A stretch of DNA of 33,710 nt from Acidobacteriota bacterium (GTDB lineage Bacteria; Acidobacteriota; Blastocatellia; Pyrinomonadales; Pyrinomonadaceae): positions 1-33,710 of the forward strand of contig JAKQII010000321.1 of the NCBI GenBank assembly GCA_029557535.1. Reading direction: 5' to 3'. The notes under the pieces were generated by a model. The model saw nothing but the letters and a program-made list of their open reading frames with translations. It did not search any database and was not told where the DNA came from. Every line of letters begins with the position of its first letter. The first letter of the stretch is position 1. Shown piece by piece: positions 7,574 through 16,870 of the stretch. The translations under genes and the position numbers were made by a program.

Positions 7574-7867
7574 TCACGAATCGTTCGGGTCTGGCCGTAT
7601 GATCGTTTTGTCATCGATCAAGCTCATAATCGATGACAAACACACAACGACCGATTTGTCTCTTGACTCGACCGAATGTGCGGCGTCGTTCTCCAATACC
7701 CGAAAGATCGCGCTTTGACTGATTCCGAGAGAACGGGCCACTTCTTTCGCGTCGAGCATTACCGTGCCACACTGCGGGCACAGGATCTCCTTTTTCAGCG
7801 CTCGATCGGCAACGATGAACCGACGTTTGGTGATTGTCGAGATTCTTAACTTTCGTTTGAATTCCAT
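7574..7867 (-). CDS. Small CPxCG helix-turn-helix protein
   Basis: I place the start at ATG 7867 (97 residues); the 54 residues upstream of it in the same frame look non-coding and cross the start of the divergent regulator. The order is a basic N-terminus (MEFKRKLRISTITKRRF), a CPQCG knuckle (C30, C33), an HTH segment about 39-60 (AKEVARSLGISQSAIFRVLE) and a short tail with C76. The layout (basic strand, CxxC, MerR/excisionase-like HTH, then the end) matches a family of small proteins I have seen in Acidobacteriota. Binding to DNA is likely by similarity; the target is unknown. It diverges from the lectin-domain regulator across about 110 bp, so it may take part in regulating that gene or share its promoter region. 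Confidence 0.65.
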   Translation of the reverse strand: MEFKRKLRISTITKRRFIVADRALKKEILCPQCGTVMLDAKEVARSLGISQSAIFRVLENDAAHSVESRDKSVVVCLSSIMSLIDDKTIIRPDPNDS

Positions 7868-7977
7868 TGGATATTTGGTAGAATTCGTCCGTCCCTGTCG
7901 GCGTCGAACTGGCCGTAATTTACAAGCTGCCGCGACAGAAAGTCCTGATAGAATTCGGATAATTTTTCGGATAAAAC

Positions 7978-9738
7978 TTGGATAGTCGTAAACCGTTGCA
8001 AACACGCGAAACACTTGAATTTGGTGCATTCCGGATCGATTCCGAAAGGCGAAGTCTGCGGCACGGTGAGGACATTGTTCCGCTTACGCCCAAGGAACTG
8101 GAAGTCCTTGTTTTCCTCGTCGAGCACTCCGGAGAGGTCGTTCAAAAGAATCAGCTTCTCGATGCGGTTTGGCCGGATGTTTTTGTCGAAGAGGCGACGC
8201 TCGCGCGGAATATTTCGTGGTTGAGAAAGAAACTGGCCGACTATGAAGATGGTGACGACCTGATCGAAACGGTTCCGAAACGGGGCTACCGGTTTGCCGG
8301 CGGTCTGATCAATGAGGCGGAATCTGAGAATTTGTTGATCGTCGAGGAAGAAACCGTTCGACAGTTTGAACTTGAGGAAAATATCTCGCTCACCAGTTCC
8401 GAGCTGTTGGAGGCCTATCGTGAAGTTTCCGGTATCAAGTCGCCGACCGCGACGGAAGTTGTCGCTGCTTCACGGGCGGTGAAATCAAGTAATCTGGCTT
8501 ACTTCGTCATCGGAACGATCGCCCTTCTCGGGATCGGTCTATTGCTATTCAACGTTTACTTCAAAGGTCCGGGAAACGATCGACGGTTTGCCGGCGTAAC
8601 CTCCACGCCTTCTTCGACTGTGAATCTCGCTCTTGGAAAACCGACCCGCCAGTCGAGCGATGCCGAAAAGAACCGTGGATTGTCATACGAGGCGGTTGAC
8701 GGAAACACCAACGGCAACTGGTTCGAGGCTTCCGTTTCATCAACGGGGAATGATCGAAATGACAAGGTGATGGTTTACGGAACAACGGATCCGTGGTGGG
8801 AAGTGGACCTCGGGGGCGTATACGAAATTCATCAGGTCAAAATCTACCTCAAGACCGACTTGCGCAGCCAGTTCCTCGACAACTTCCGAGTCGACGTGAA
8901 GGACAGTCCCGGTGACAATTATCGGCCGTTTGTCGGAGGAATATTGAAATATGAAGACTTTCGGTCCAGTCCGATCGTACTAACCAACGACGTCAAAGCC
9001 GGTTTCGTCAGGATTCAGATGGTCGGTGCGAGCCGGACATTGTATCTGGCGGAGGTGGAGGTTTTAGGGACTCCGATGCCGGGCGAGAACTACGAGATTC
9101 CTTCGAACTGCCTTCCGAATGACACGCAGATAAGTCTCTTTCCTGAACCGCAATTCCGCGGAGAATGCAGAATTCTGGATCGTCGAAACTACCAAAACCC
9201 GGAGTCGATGGGCGGTGGAACCGGTGAGTTCTATTCACTTTTGGTCGGCACGGATGTAAAAGCGGTTGTGTGCGACGATGTCGACTTCAAAGGAAATTGC
9301 GAAGCGATAATCGCGCAGCGATCGTTTGAAAAGCCAGTTCTATCAGTGAAGATGGCTGACTACTTCAAATTGAAGGACAAGTCGGGCAGTTGCCTCGAAA
9401 CAGGGTCCGAATACTCACGCGGCTCGTCAGCTGTAAGTATGAAACCCTGTGACGACAATGCGAATCAGAATTGGTTCTGGTCCGAATGGGGTGAATTGAG
9501 AATCTCCGCCCGCAAGTGCCTGGATCTGACCGAAGCCGATCAGGTCGTCGCAACGGCATGCGACAAACGAAGGCAGCTCAGAGAGCGTGCACAGCGCTGG
9601 GTCTGGACGCTGAGCGACGAAATCCGCACCGCTACCCGAAACAAAACCTGTCTCACGGTGACGCCTGACGGAACTGTCATGCTCGAAGGTTGCATCTTTA
9701 AGGAAGATCAGATCTGGAGTTTCGAAAAACTACCCTAG
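7978..9738 (+). CDS. Membrane-tethered winged-helix regulator with three extracytoplasmic lectin-like domains
   Basis: A 586-residue one-component regulator. Residues 13-107 form an OmpR/CadC-type winged helix (LTPKELEVLVFLVEHSGEVV, LDAVWPDVFVEEATLARNIS, LIETVPKRGYRFAGG). An acidic linker leads to a single membrane helix (173-192). Outside are an F5/8-type C (discoidin/fucolectin-like) domain (215-364: NLALGKPTRQSS, AVDGNTNGNW, PWWEVDLGG), a beta/gamma-crystallin-like segment (384-452: ISLFPEPQFRGEC, VCDDVDFKGNCE) and a ricin-B-type trefoil (462-584) with Q-x-W signatures QNW, QRW and QIW. The predicted topology puts DNA binding in the cytoplasm and the lectin-like part in the periplasm. CadC-like proteins usually carry TPR, WD40 or small sensor domains there. 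The TTG start is uncertain; the true start may lie a few codons downstream. Both hemopexin genes are close by and are candidate targets. Confidence 0.88.
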   Translation: MDSRKPLQTRETLEFGAFRIDSERRSLRHGEDIVPLTPKELEVLVFLVEHSGEVVQKNQLLDAVWPDVFVEEATLARNISWLRKKLADYEDGDDLIETVPKRGYRFAGGLINEAESENLLIVEEETVRQFELEENISLTSSELLEAYREVSGIKSPTATEVVAASRAVKSSNLAYFVIGTIALLGIGLLLFNVYFKGPGNDRRFAGVTSTPSSTVNLALGKPTRQSSDAEKNRGLSYEAVDGNTNGNWFEASVSSTGNDRNDKVMVYGTTDPWWEVDLGGVYEIHQVKIYLKTDLRSQFLDNFRVDVKDSPGDNYRPFVGGILKYEDFRSSPIVLTNDVKAGFVRIQMVGASRTLYLAEVEVLGTPMPGENYEIPSNCLPNDTQISLFPEPQFRGECRILDRRNYQNPESMGGGTGEFYSLLVGTDVKAVVCDDVDFKGNCEAIIAQRSFEKPVLSVKMADYFKLKDKSGSCLETGSEYSRGSSAVSMKPCDDNANQNWFWSEWGELRISARKCLDLTEADQVVATACDKRRQLRERAQRWVWTLSDEIRTATRNKTCLTVTPDGTVMLEGCIFKEDQIWSFEKLP

Positions 9739-10030
9739 TACGGCATTATTTCAAGTCAGTGTGTCCCGCGTACCAGAGTACTCATGCTACATTTCCGGAC
9801 GAATTCCTTCTTCCCGTTTGGTCCATCACTGTGAAGCCTTCTTTCCGGGAAGGTTTCGCACAAGACCTCGTCATGTGCAATCGGAATCACCTCGCGTCCA
9901 GGGGCCGACGAACCGTTGCGATCTCACACAATGTTGCGGAAATGTAAATAATCGAAGAAATTCCAAACTTGGACGGGCGATCGTGGAAGCTTACAACGCG
10001 AGGGTGTAAAATCGGAGTCTCGGAGAACCT
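9739..10030. other. Spacer without recognised gene
   Basis: This 292-bp spacer precedes the phosphatase. It has no convincing ORF or repeat and no hairpin with a T-run. CGGAG just before 10031 is the phosphatase ribosome binding site. Confidence 0.5.
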
Positions 10031-11593
10031 ATGAATTACCTTTTATCCAAAACGCACCGGATAATCGCGCTCGCTGTCGTCATGTCGATTTGCGCGGACT
10101 GTTATTTGTCGCAAACGACACCCGTGGTCGTGCCGGCGCCGTTTCCGGTCAAACGCCAGGAGAACCGGGAATTCTGGTATAAGAACGGCAATGACGCGAT
10201 CGAACGCAGCAAGTTGATCATCGGGAAGCCGAAAAAGGCGAAGAACGTCATCCTTTTCATCGGCGACGGTATGGGCATCTCGACGATCACGGCAAGCCGC
10301 ATCCTTGAAGGGCAGCTCCGTGGCGAGAGCGGTGAAGAGAATCGTTTGAGCTTCGAAGAGTTCCCGTTCCTGGCGCTTTCAAAGACCTATAGCGTGAATC
10401 AGCAGACATCGGATTCGGCGCCTACGATGTCGGCGATCGTCACCGGCGTAAAGACGGACGAAGGCGTACTTTCGGTCGATCAGTCGGTGGTCCACGGCGA
10501 CTACACGACCGTCGCCGCCTCAAGAGTCCCGACGATCCTCGAACTTGCCGAACAGCGCGGCATGTCGACAGGTGTCGTTTCGACCGCGCGCGTAACGCAC
10601 GCCACGCCCGGCGCTTGCTACGCACACACCGCGCACCGCGACTGGGAAGCCGACGCGAATATGCCTCAGGCGGCGCGCGACGCAAATTTTCCCGACATCG
10701 CGCGACAGCTGATCGAGTTCCCGATCGGAAACGGCCTCGAGGTCGCGCTCGGCGGCGGCCGGACAAAATTCCTGCCGAAGACATCTTCTGATCCTGAATA
10801 CTTCGCGAAAGGCGGCGAACGTCTCGACGGCCGCGATCTGACCGCCGAGTGGCAAAAGAAGTTTTCGAACGGCGCGTACGTTTGGAACAAGCAGCAATTT
10901 GACGCGATCGATCCCAAAAAGACGAAAAATCTTCTCGGTCTTTTCGAGCCGTCGCACATGAAATACGAGTTCGATCGGCCGAAAGACGGCGCCGGCGAAC
11001 CTTCATTGTCTGAGATGACGTCGAAGGCGATCGACATGCTTTCGTCGAACAAAAAGGGCTACTTTTTGATGGTTGAAGGCGGCCGGATCGATCACGGGCA
11101 CCACGACGGCAACGCCTATCGCGCGCTGACCGAGGCGATCGAACTTTCGAACGCCGTGCGTACGGCGCGTTCGAAGGTGGATCTTTCGGAGACGCTGATA
11201 ATCGTCACTGCCGATCACAGTCACACGATGACGATCGTCGGATACCCGACGCGTGGCAACAATATCCTCGGACTTGTGAGGTCGGCTGACGGAAAAGGCG
11301 ATCCGGACACGAAGTTCGATCTGGACAAGAACAAGCAACCGTACACGACGCTCCAGTATCAGAACGGACCCGGTGCAGTGCAATCATTGCCGCGGCCAAG
11401 CTTGACCGAAAAGGAAGCGACCGATCCGGATTTCAAGCAGCAGGCGTTGGTTCCCTTGGGTTCGGAAACGCACGGCGGCGAGGACGTCGCGATCTTCGCC
11501 ATTGGCCCGGGAGCGAATATGGTGCACGGCGTGATGGAGGAGAACTGGATCTTCCAGGTTATGCGCGAGGCGCTTCGCATTCCGGCGCCGTGA
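10031..11593 (+). CDS. Periplasmic alkaline phosphatase (PhoA-type)
   Basis: A 520-residue enzyme with a signal peptide at the N-terminus ([19 protein letters not shown]; the Cys residues leave a lipoprotein possible). GGAG is 5 bases before the ATG. Active-site motifs are in the classical order: metal-binding Asp in [11 protein letters not shown] (D79), the nucleophile in [13 protein letters not shown] (S129), [22 protein letters not shown] and [17 protein letters not shown]. The family hydrolyses phosphate monoesters with two zinc and one magnesium ion, usually for phosphate scavenging. Length is normal and all ligand motifs appear present, so it should be active. The macro-domain gene starts within its stop codon (GTGA overlap at 11590), which implies translational coupling. 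No Pho-box-like TGTCA repeat was seen upstream. Confidence 0.95.
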   Translation: MNYLLSKTHRIIALAVVMSICADCYLSQTTPVVVPAPFPVKRQENREFWYKNGNDAIERSKLIIGKPKKAKNVILFIGDGMGISTITASRILEGQLRGESGEENRLSFEEFPFLALSKTYSVNQQTSDSAPTMSAIVTGVKTDEGVLSVDQSVVHGDYTTVAASRVPTILELAEQRGMSTGVVSTARVTHATPGACYAHTAHRDWEADANMPQAARDANFPDIARQLIEFPIGNGLEVALGGGRTKFLPKTSSDPEYFAKGGERLDGRDLTAEWQKKFSNGAYVWNKQQFDAIDPKKTKNLLGLFEPSHMKYEFDRPKDGAGEPSLSEMTSKAIDMLSSNKKGYFLMVEGGRIDHGHHDGNAYRALTEAIELSNAVRTARSKVDLSETLIIVTADHSHTMTIVGYPTRGNNILGLVRSADGKGDPDTKFDLDKNKQPYTTLQYQNGPGAVQSLPRPSLTEKEATDPDFKQQALVPLGSETHGGEDVAIFAIGPGANMVHGVMEENWIFQVMREALRIPAP

Positions 11594-12114
11594 CGATGCT
11601 CAGATCCAAACTGAGCGCCATCCTGGCTGATATCACGACGCTTGGGGTCGATGCGATAGTCAACGCGGCGAATTCATCGTTGCTTGGCGGCGGAGGGGTC
11701 GACGGCGCGATCCATCGCGCGGCCGGTCCGGATCTGATCTTCGAATGCCGCTTGCTCGGCGGTTGCGAAACGGGCGACGCCAAGATCACCGGCGGACATC
11801 TTCTTCCGTCAAAGTACGTGATCCACACCGTCGGCCCGGTGTGGCGCGGCGGAGAAAACGGGGAGCCGGAGCTGCTCGCATCTTGTTATCGCCGGAGCCT
11901 GTCGTTTGTTCGGTCACACGAAATCCGAACGATCGCTTTTCCGAGCATCAGCACCGGAATTTATCGCTACCCGATGGAATTGGCGGCGAGGATCGCGGTC
12001 GATACGGTTCTGACTTCTCCGGAGATCGACGAGCTCGATCAACTGATCTTTTGCTGTTTTTCGACGGCCGATCTGCGGGTTTACGAAGCGATGCTCGTAC
12101 GTATCGACCCGTGA
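11590..12114 (+). CDS. Macro-domain protein, probable (O-acetyl-)ADP-ribose hydrolase
   Basis: A 174-residue single macro domain of YmdB/MacroD type. The motifs are [20 protein letters not shown] (Asn and Gly-rich loop that contacts the distal ribose), [31 protein letters not shown] and [12 protein letters not shown] (diphosphate-binding loop). Family members remove mono-ADP-ribose from proteins or deacetylate O-acetyl-ADP-ribose in the cytoplasm. The start is either GTG 11590, overlapping the phosphatase stop by four bases, or ATG 11596. No sirtuin or ADP-ribosyltransferase gene is in the window, so the substrate source is unknown. Pairing with a periplasmic phosphatase is probably positional rather than functional. 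Confidence 0.92.
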   Translation: MTMLRSKLSAILADITTLGVDAIVNAANSSLLGGGGVDGAIHRAAGPDLIFECRLLGGCETGDAKITGGHLLPSKYVIHTVGPVWRGGENGEPELLASCYRRSLSFVRSHEIRTIAFPSISTGIYRYPMELAARIAVDTVLTSPEIDELDQLIFCCFSTADLRVYEAMLVRIDP

Positions 12115-12296
12115 TAATTGCCGGGGATCCGCATGGTGTGCCCACGAACGCAGCGTTTGCGAATCGTCAGGTATCTGATCATAAACCCGGGATCGAGAGG
12201 AACTCTGACAAGATTACCGAATCGTAGCGCTGTCGGCTTCAATCGCGTTCATTAGCGGAGATTCGCGGGCGAAACAAGTTTTTCAGACAAGAAGCG

Positions 12297-12746
12297 ATGC
12301 CAAATATAGTCAAGCTACACCGAATTTTCCGTTCGACGCCGGACAAGCTCTACCGTGCCTTTCTCGATCCGGCGGCGATGTGCAAATGGCTGCCGCCGCA
12401 CGGTTTCACGGGCACCGTACACGAAATGGACGCGCGCGTCGGCGGCGGTTACAAGATGTCCTTCACGAATTTCGGGTCGGGAACGTCGCACTCGTTCGGC
12501 GGCACGTACGTCGAGCTGAAGAAGGGCGAACTGATCCGCTATTCCGACGAATTCGACGATCCGAACATGCCGGGCGCGATGCAGGTCACGGTCTCGCTGC
12601 GCGCCGTTTCATGCGGCACCGAAGTGACGATCGTCCAGGACGGAATCCCTGACGTGATCCCGACCGAACTCTGCTATCTCGGCTGGCAGGAGTCGCTCGC
12701 ACTGCTCGCCCAGCTCGTCGAGCCCGACATTCCGGACGGGGCGTGA
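12297..12746 (+). CDS. SRPBCC/AHSA1-family protein
   Basis: A 149-residue START-like protein. The opening strand and helix read LHRIFRSTPDKLYRAFLDPAAMCKWLPP, followed by the GGYKMSFTNFGSGTSHSFGGTYVEL sheet, LIRYSDEFDDPN and the terminal helix LGWQESLALLAQLVEP, all typical of the AHSA1/YndB-type group. The fold binds hydrophobic small molecules; specific substrates are mostly unknown. ATG 12297 lacks a strong ribosome binding site. It lies 182 bp after the macro gene, and that spacer shows nothing recognisable. Confidence 0.88.
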   Translation: MPNIVKLHRIFRSTPDKLYRAFLDPAAMCKWLPPHGFTGTVHEMDARVGGGYKMSFTNFGSGTSHSFGGTYVELKKGELIRYSDEFDDPNMPGAMQVTVSLRAVSCGTEVTIVQDGIPDVIPTELCYLGWQESLALLAQLVEPDIPDGA

Positions 12747-12760
12747 GCCAAGAAGCGCGT

Positions 12761-12936
12761 TTCGGATTTGGGATTGCCGAATTCGGATTTGGGATTTCGG
12801 ATTGCCGATTGACACAATCGCAAATCGAAGGTCGAGAATTGCAAATGGCGGCACCGGCCGCGATCGGATTTCGGATTTACGATATTTACGATTTTGGATT
12901 GCCAATCGACACAATCGCAAATCGCAAATGGGATGT
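12761..12936. repeat. Compound heptanucleotide repeat with inverted and direct copies
   Basis: The tract has GGATTTGGGATTGCCG and GGATTTGGGATTTCGGATTGCC units followed by inverted units (CAATCGCAAATCG). The pattern GGATTGCC-[G/A]AT-[T/C]-GACACAATCGCAAATCG then occurs a second time about 100 bp later. Each copy can fold on itself. The remainder of the spacer to 13040 has GGTTAAAGGGCTTTACC, a weak hairpin without a T-run, and is otherwise featureless. Confidence 0.75.
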
Positions 12937-13040
12937 GGCATCGCTTCGCGACTTGCAGAAGCGTGATCCCAGAGGTTAAAGGGCTTTACCCCGAGTTCGG
13001 CCAAGGCCGCGCCCGAGCTGCTACACAGAAACCCGGCGGA

Positions 13041-14228
13041 CTATGCCGAGCGAGATTCCTTTTCCACCGGAATCACATGAACCGCGATGTCGTTCACTTC
13101 GGCGAGGAAGCGGTTAATGATCGAACCCTTCACGATGATTTCCCAGCGAGATCTTGCGGATTGACCGAAGATGACGTGCGTGATTTCATTTTCCCGGGCG
13201 AATTTTAGCAACTCGTTGGCAACACTCTTCCCTTTCAACCGAACAACGCGCGCACCGAGCAGTTCCGCGAGTTTCACGTTCTCAACGAGTGACTCGTACG
13301 CTTCAGGCGAGATTCGCCGGTCCGATTCGTCAGGTGTTTCAACGTAGACCGCGAACCAGTCATCGGTTGCCATCCGGCCCGCGATCCGAGCGGCCGTTCG
13401 CAACAGCTTTTTCCCGGATCCGCGCGAGGCGAGGCAAACCATGATTTTCTCCGGAACGACGAATGGAGCGAGTCCCTCGCGTTCTCGATACTCATGATCC
13501 TGGGCGGCCTGATGGTATGCGACCTGGCGAAGCGCCAACTCCCGAAGGGCAGCAAGGTTCCCCTTACGGAAAAAGTTGTTCAGTGCCCGTTCTATCTTCT
13601 CGACGGAATAGATCTTCCCCTGCCGAAGGCGGGTCCGAAGCGTATCGACCGAAACATCGACATCGATCACTTCGTCGGCGCGCTTGAAAAAACTGTCGGG
13701 GATCGTCTCGCGTACCTTGACCCCTGTTGTTTTGAGGACAACGTCGTTCAGTGATTCGATGTGTTGGATGTTCACGGCGGTAATGACCGAAATGCCGTTA
13801 TCAAGCAGCTCAAGGACATCCTCGAATCTCTTGCTGTTTCTCGATCCTTGGATGTTCGTATGCGCGAGTTCATCGACGACCGCAACTGTCGGTCGGCGCT
13901 CTATCACCTCCTCAAGGTCCATTTCTTCGAAGATCGTTCCCCGATATTCGACTTGTTTCAATGGAATCGACTCGAGGTCTTTGATCATCTTGCGGGTTTC
14001 GTCTCGTCCGTGCGTTTCGATGACCCCAATGACAACGTCGATGCCCTGTTCCTTGAGCTGATGCGCGTCGTCGAGCATTTGAAACGTCTTTCCGACACCC
14101 GCGGCGGCCCCGAGATAAACGCGCAGCTTCGCCCGCTCCGAATCGGTGACCTTTTTCAGTATCGATTCCGGAGAGGGTCTTTGTGTTACCCGATCCGGTG
14201 CTTCCGTGATATGTGTGTCGACGAACAT
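13041..14228 (-). CDS. kdpD: KdpD N-terminal sensory protein (KdpD domain + USP), separate from its kinase
   Basis: A 395-residue protein covering only the cytoplasmic input half of KdpD. It has Walker A GAAAGVGKT (40-48), ETHGRDETR, VVDELAHTN (117-125), GSRNSKRFEDVLELL and VNIQHIESLND. From about 253 a universal-stress-protein-like domain follows, ending in GQSARSRWEIIVKGSIINR. It stops where E. coli KdpD (about 894 residues) would begin its membrane helices. The missing half is encoded 6.6 kb upstream at 20822-22000. It is the last gene of the kdp operon, 3 bp after kdpC, with AGG-TAA-AGG before the ATG. Family knowledge: this part senses or transmits K+ and ATP status, and the USP domain of Staphylococcus KdpD binds c-di-AMP. 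Here it presumably acts in trans on the kinase. Confidence 0.93.
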   Translation of the reverse strand: MFVDTHITEAPDRVTQRPSPESILKKVTDSERAKLRVYLGAAAGVGKTFQMLDDAHQLKEQGIDVVIGVIETHGRDETRKMIKDLESIPLKQVEYRGTIFEEMDLEEVIERRPTVAVVDELAHTNIQGSRNSKRFEDVLELLDNGISVITAVNIQHIESLNDVVLKTTGVKVRETIPDSFFKRADEVIDVDVSVDTLRTRLRQGKIYSVEKIERALNNFFRKGNLAALRELALRQVAYHQAAQDHEYREREGLAPFVVPEKIMVCLASRGSGKKLLRTAARIAGRMATDDWFAVYVETPDESDRRISPEAYESLVENVKLAELLGARVVRLKGKSVANELLKFARENEITHVIFGQSARSRWEIIVKGSIINRFLAEVNDIAVHVIPVEKESRSA

Positions 14229-14231
14229 CCT

Positions 14232-14795
14232 TTACCTTGAGATCCTGTCGAGCTGAAGATTCAAACGCAGAACATTGACCCTCGGCTCGCCAAGTATCAA
14301 GACCTCCCTCGCCTCGGTAGACTCGGCTACGATCCGGCGCAACTCAGACTCGTTTATGCCGCGTGCTCTCGCCACTCTCGGAATCTGGAACTCAGCCGCC
14401 GCCGGCGAGATATGCGGATCAAGGCCGGAGGGGCTCGTCGTGAGCAGGTCCGCCGGAACGCGAACCGTCGGGTCGTTGCCGGTCAACTCTTCAACATCCG
14501 TTTGGATTCGCGAAATGAGTTTCGAGTTTGTCGGGCCGAGATTCGATCCGCCCGACGCCGATGCGTCGTAACCGCTTCCGGCAGCGCTGGGACGTGAATG
14601 AAAGTATCGTTCCGATAGAAATCCCTGTCCGATCAGTTCCGATCCGACAATTCGTCCTTCGTGTTCGATCAATGAGCCGTTCGAACGGAATGGGAAGACC
14701 GCTTGTGCGATTCCCCAGACAACGATCGGGTAAACAACGCCGAGCGAAGCAGTCAGGATGAGTATCAACAAGGTCGATGCAATAATGTCTTTCAT
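14232..14795 (-). CDS. kdpC: K+-transporting ATPase subunit KdpC
   Basis: A 187-residue single-span subunit: an N-terminal membrane helix (STLLILILTASLGVVYPIVVWG), then periplasmic conserved blocks (GSELIGQGFLSERYFHSRPSA, ASGGSNLGPTN, VPADLLTTSPSGLDPHISP, AEFQIPRVARARGI, EPRVNVLRLNLQLD). In the complex KdpC stabilises the KdpA-KdpB assembly and is thought to raise the affinity for K+ or ATP. Length is typical. It lies 10 bp after kdpB and 3 bp before the sensory gene, so all three should be co-translated. Confidence 0.97.
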   Translation of the reverse strand: MKDIIASTLLILILTASLGVVYPIVVWGIAQAVFPFRSNGSLIEHEGRIVGSELIGQGFLSERYFHSRPSAAGSGYDASASGGSNLGPTNSKLISRIQTDVEELTGNDPTVRVPADLLTTSPSGLDPHISPAAAEFQIPRVARARGINESELRRIVAESTEAREVLILGEPRVNVLRLNLQLDRISR

Positions 14796-14805
14796 ATATC
14801 TGATC

Positions 14806-16854
14806 CTATTGGGCTATTCCGATGGCGTTGATGATGATGTCGATGAGCTTGATCCCGATGAACGGGGCGATAAGTCCGCCAAGCCCGTAAATGCAAAGAT
14901 TGCGCCGCAGAAGGGCCGATGCCGAAAGCGCGCGGTAGCGCACCCCTTTGAGGGCGAGCGGAATCAGGCCGATGATGACCAACGCATTGAAGATCACCGC
15001 CGAAAGTATTGCGGATTGGGGCGTTTGGAGATTCATTACGTTCAAACCGTTGAGGACCGGGAAGGTCGCCACGAACATCGCCGGAATGATCGCAAAATAT
15101 TTCGCGACATCGTTGGCGATTGAAAACGTGGTCAAGGCTCCGCGCGTCATCAGAAGCTGTTTGCCGATTTCGACGATCTCGATCAGCTTCGTCGGGTCGC
15201 TGTCGAGATCGACCATATTCCCCGCCTCTTTGGCAGCTTGCGTACCCGTGTTCATCGCGACGCCGACATCCGCCTGAGCAAGCGCGGGCGCGTCGTTGGT
15301 TCCGTCTCCGGTCATGGCGACGAGTTTTCCTTCCGCTTGCTCGCGTTTGATGAGCGCCATTTTGTCCTCAGGCTTTGCTTCGGCGAGAAAATCGTCAACC
15401 CCGGCTTCCGCAGCGATTGATGCAGCCGTCAACCGATTGTCGCCGGTGATCATCACGGTCCGGATCCCCATTTTACGCAACTCATTGAAGCGCTCGCGCA
15501 TTCCGCCTTTGACAATGTCCTTGAGGAAAATCACACCGAGCGGTTGAAGGTTTTCCGCCACCACGAGCGGCGTCCCGCCGACGCGGGCAACGCGTTCGAC
15601 GATCCTTCGCAATTCGGGGAGATCTCCGTTTCTTGATTCGCCAAGATACGCTTCAATCGCATCGGCTGCTCCTTTCCGGATCTTCCGGCCGTTCAGATCG
15701 ATTCCCGACATTCTCGTTTGGGCCGTGAAGGGTACGACCTCGTGCGATTTTCCAACTCCGCCGATCTTGCGACCCCTCAGACCAAACCTGTTCTTTGCAA
15801 GGACGACGATCGATCGCCCCTCGGGTGTTTCATCTGCGAGCGACGCGAGTTGTGCAGCATCCGCAAGGCGTAGATCTGAAACCCCCGGAAGCGGGATGAA
15901 CTCGGTCGCTTGCCGGTTTCCCAACGTGATCGTTCCGGTCTTGTCGAGGAGCAGCGTGTTGATGTCTCCGGCCGCTTCGACAGCGCGGCCGCTCATCGCA
16001 AGTACGTTCTTCTGTATCAGACGGTCCATTCTGGCGATGCCGATCGCCGAAAGAAGTCCCCCGATTGTAGTTGGAATCAGGCAAACGAGAAGCGATATCA
16101 GAACGAAGACCGTCTGCGCCGCGTTGGAGTAGATCGCGAACGGCTGGAGCGTGACCACCGCGAGCAGGAAAGTGATCGTCAGTCCGGAAAGCAGAATATT
16201 GAGCGCGATCTCGTTCGGTGTCTTCTGGCGTGCCGCGCCTTCGACGAGTGCGATCATTCGATCGATAAATGATTCTCCGGGGTTCGAAGAGATTCTGACC
16301 TTGATCCAATCCGACAGAACTTTCGTCCCGCCGGTGACAGCCGAGCGGTCGCCGCCGGATTCGCGTATAACGGGCGCGCTTTCTCCGGTGATCGCCGATT
16401 CATCCACCGACGCCACGCCTTCGATCACGTCTCCGTCGCCCGGAATGAGATCGCCCGCTTCGACGAGTACGATATCACCGACCCGCAGTTCGGTCGCGCC
16501 GACGGTCTTGATCTCGCCTTTGGAACCAAGCCGTTTGGCGACGGTTTCCGTTTTCGCCTGGCGCAACGTGTCTGCCTGCGCCTTTCCGCGGCCCTCCGCC
16601 ATCGCTTCGGCGAAATTCGCGAAGAGGACGGTAAACCACAGCCAGAGCGTGATTTGGAATTCAAAGCCGACGTTGCCCGCGGAACCGGTCGCGAGGTTCG
16701 CGATCAGCTTTCCCGTTAGGAAAATCGCACCAACTTCTACGACGAACATCACCGGGTTCTTCAGCATTGTCCGCGGATTCAGTTTCTTAAAGGATTGGAT
16801 CAGTGCCTGAGAGATTATCGTTGGGTCCCAGATCGAGATCTTTTGCTTTTTCAT
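14806..16854 (-). CDS. kdpB: K+-transporting P-type ATPase subunit KdpB
   Basis: A 682-residue catalytic subunit. I take ATG 16854 ([11 protein letters not shown]); the longer frame to 16908 overlaps the kdpA end. P-type landmarks are in order: the [12 protein letters not shown] actuator loop (TGES 156-159), the phosphorylation site DKTGT with D304, the [18 protein letters not shown] hinge, and [20 protein letters not shown] before the last helices. The Ser of TGES corresponds to the E. coli serine whose phosphorylation inhibits the pump. It drives high-affinity K+ uptake through KdpA. It lies 16 bp after kdpA, and the ribosome binding site is weak, so coupling is likely. Confidence 0.98.
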   Translation of the reverse strand: MKKQKISIWDPTIISQALIQSFKKLNPRTMLKNPVMFVVEVGAIFLTGKLIANLATGSAGNVGFEFQITLWLWFTVLFANFAEAMAEGRGKAQADTLRQAKTETVAKRLGSKGEIKTVGATELRVGDIVLVEAGDLIPGDGDVIEGVASVDESAITGESAPVIRESGGDRSAVTGGTKVLSDWIKVRISSNPGESFIDRMIALVEGAARQKTPNEIALNILLSGLTITFLLAVVTLQPFAIYSNAAQTVFVLISLLVCLIPTTIGGLLSAIGIARMDRLIQKNVLAMSGRAVEAAGDINTLLLDKTGTITLGNRQATEFIPLPGVSDLRLADAAQLASLADETPEGRSIVVLAKNRFGLRGRKIGGVGKSHEVVPFTAQTRMSGIDLNGRKIRKGAADAIEAYLGESRNGDLPELRRIVERVARVGGTPLVVAENLQPLGVIFLKDIVKGGMRERFNELRKMGIRTVMITGDNRLTAASIAAEAGVDDFLAEAKPEDKMALIKREQAEGKLVAMTGDGTNDAPALAQADVGVAMNTGTQAAKEAGNMVDLDSDPTKLIEIVEIGKQLLMTRGALTTFSIANDVAKYFAIIPAMFVATFPVLNGLNVMNLQTPQSAILSAVIFNALVIIGLIPLALKGVRYRALSASALLRRNLCIYGLGGLIAPFIGIKLIDIIINAIGIAQ

Positions 16855-16870
16855 AAATTCAATCGCAGCC

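Noticed and set aside
12964-12985. Terminator for the kdp operon (GGTTAAAGGGCTTTACC)
   Set aside because: The stem is weak and no T-run follows on the minus strand.
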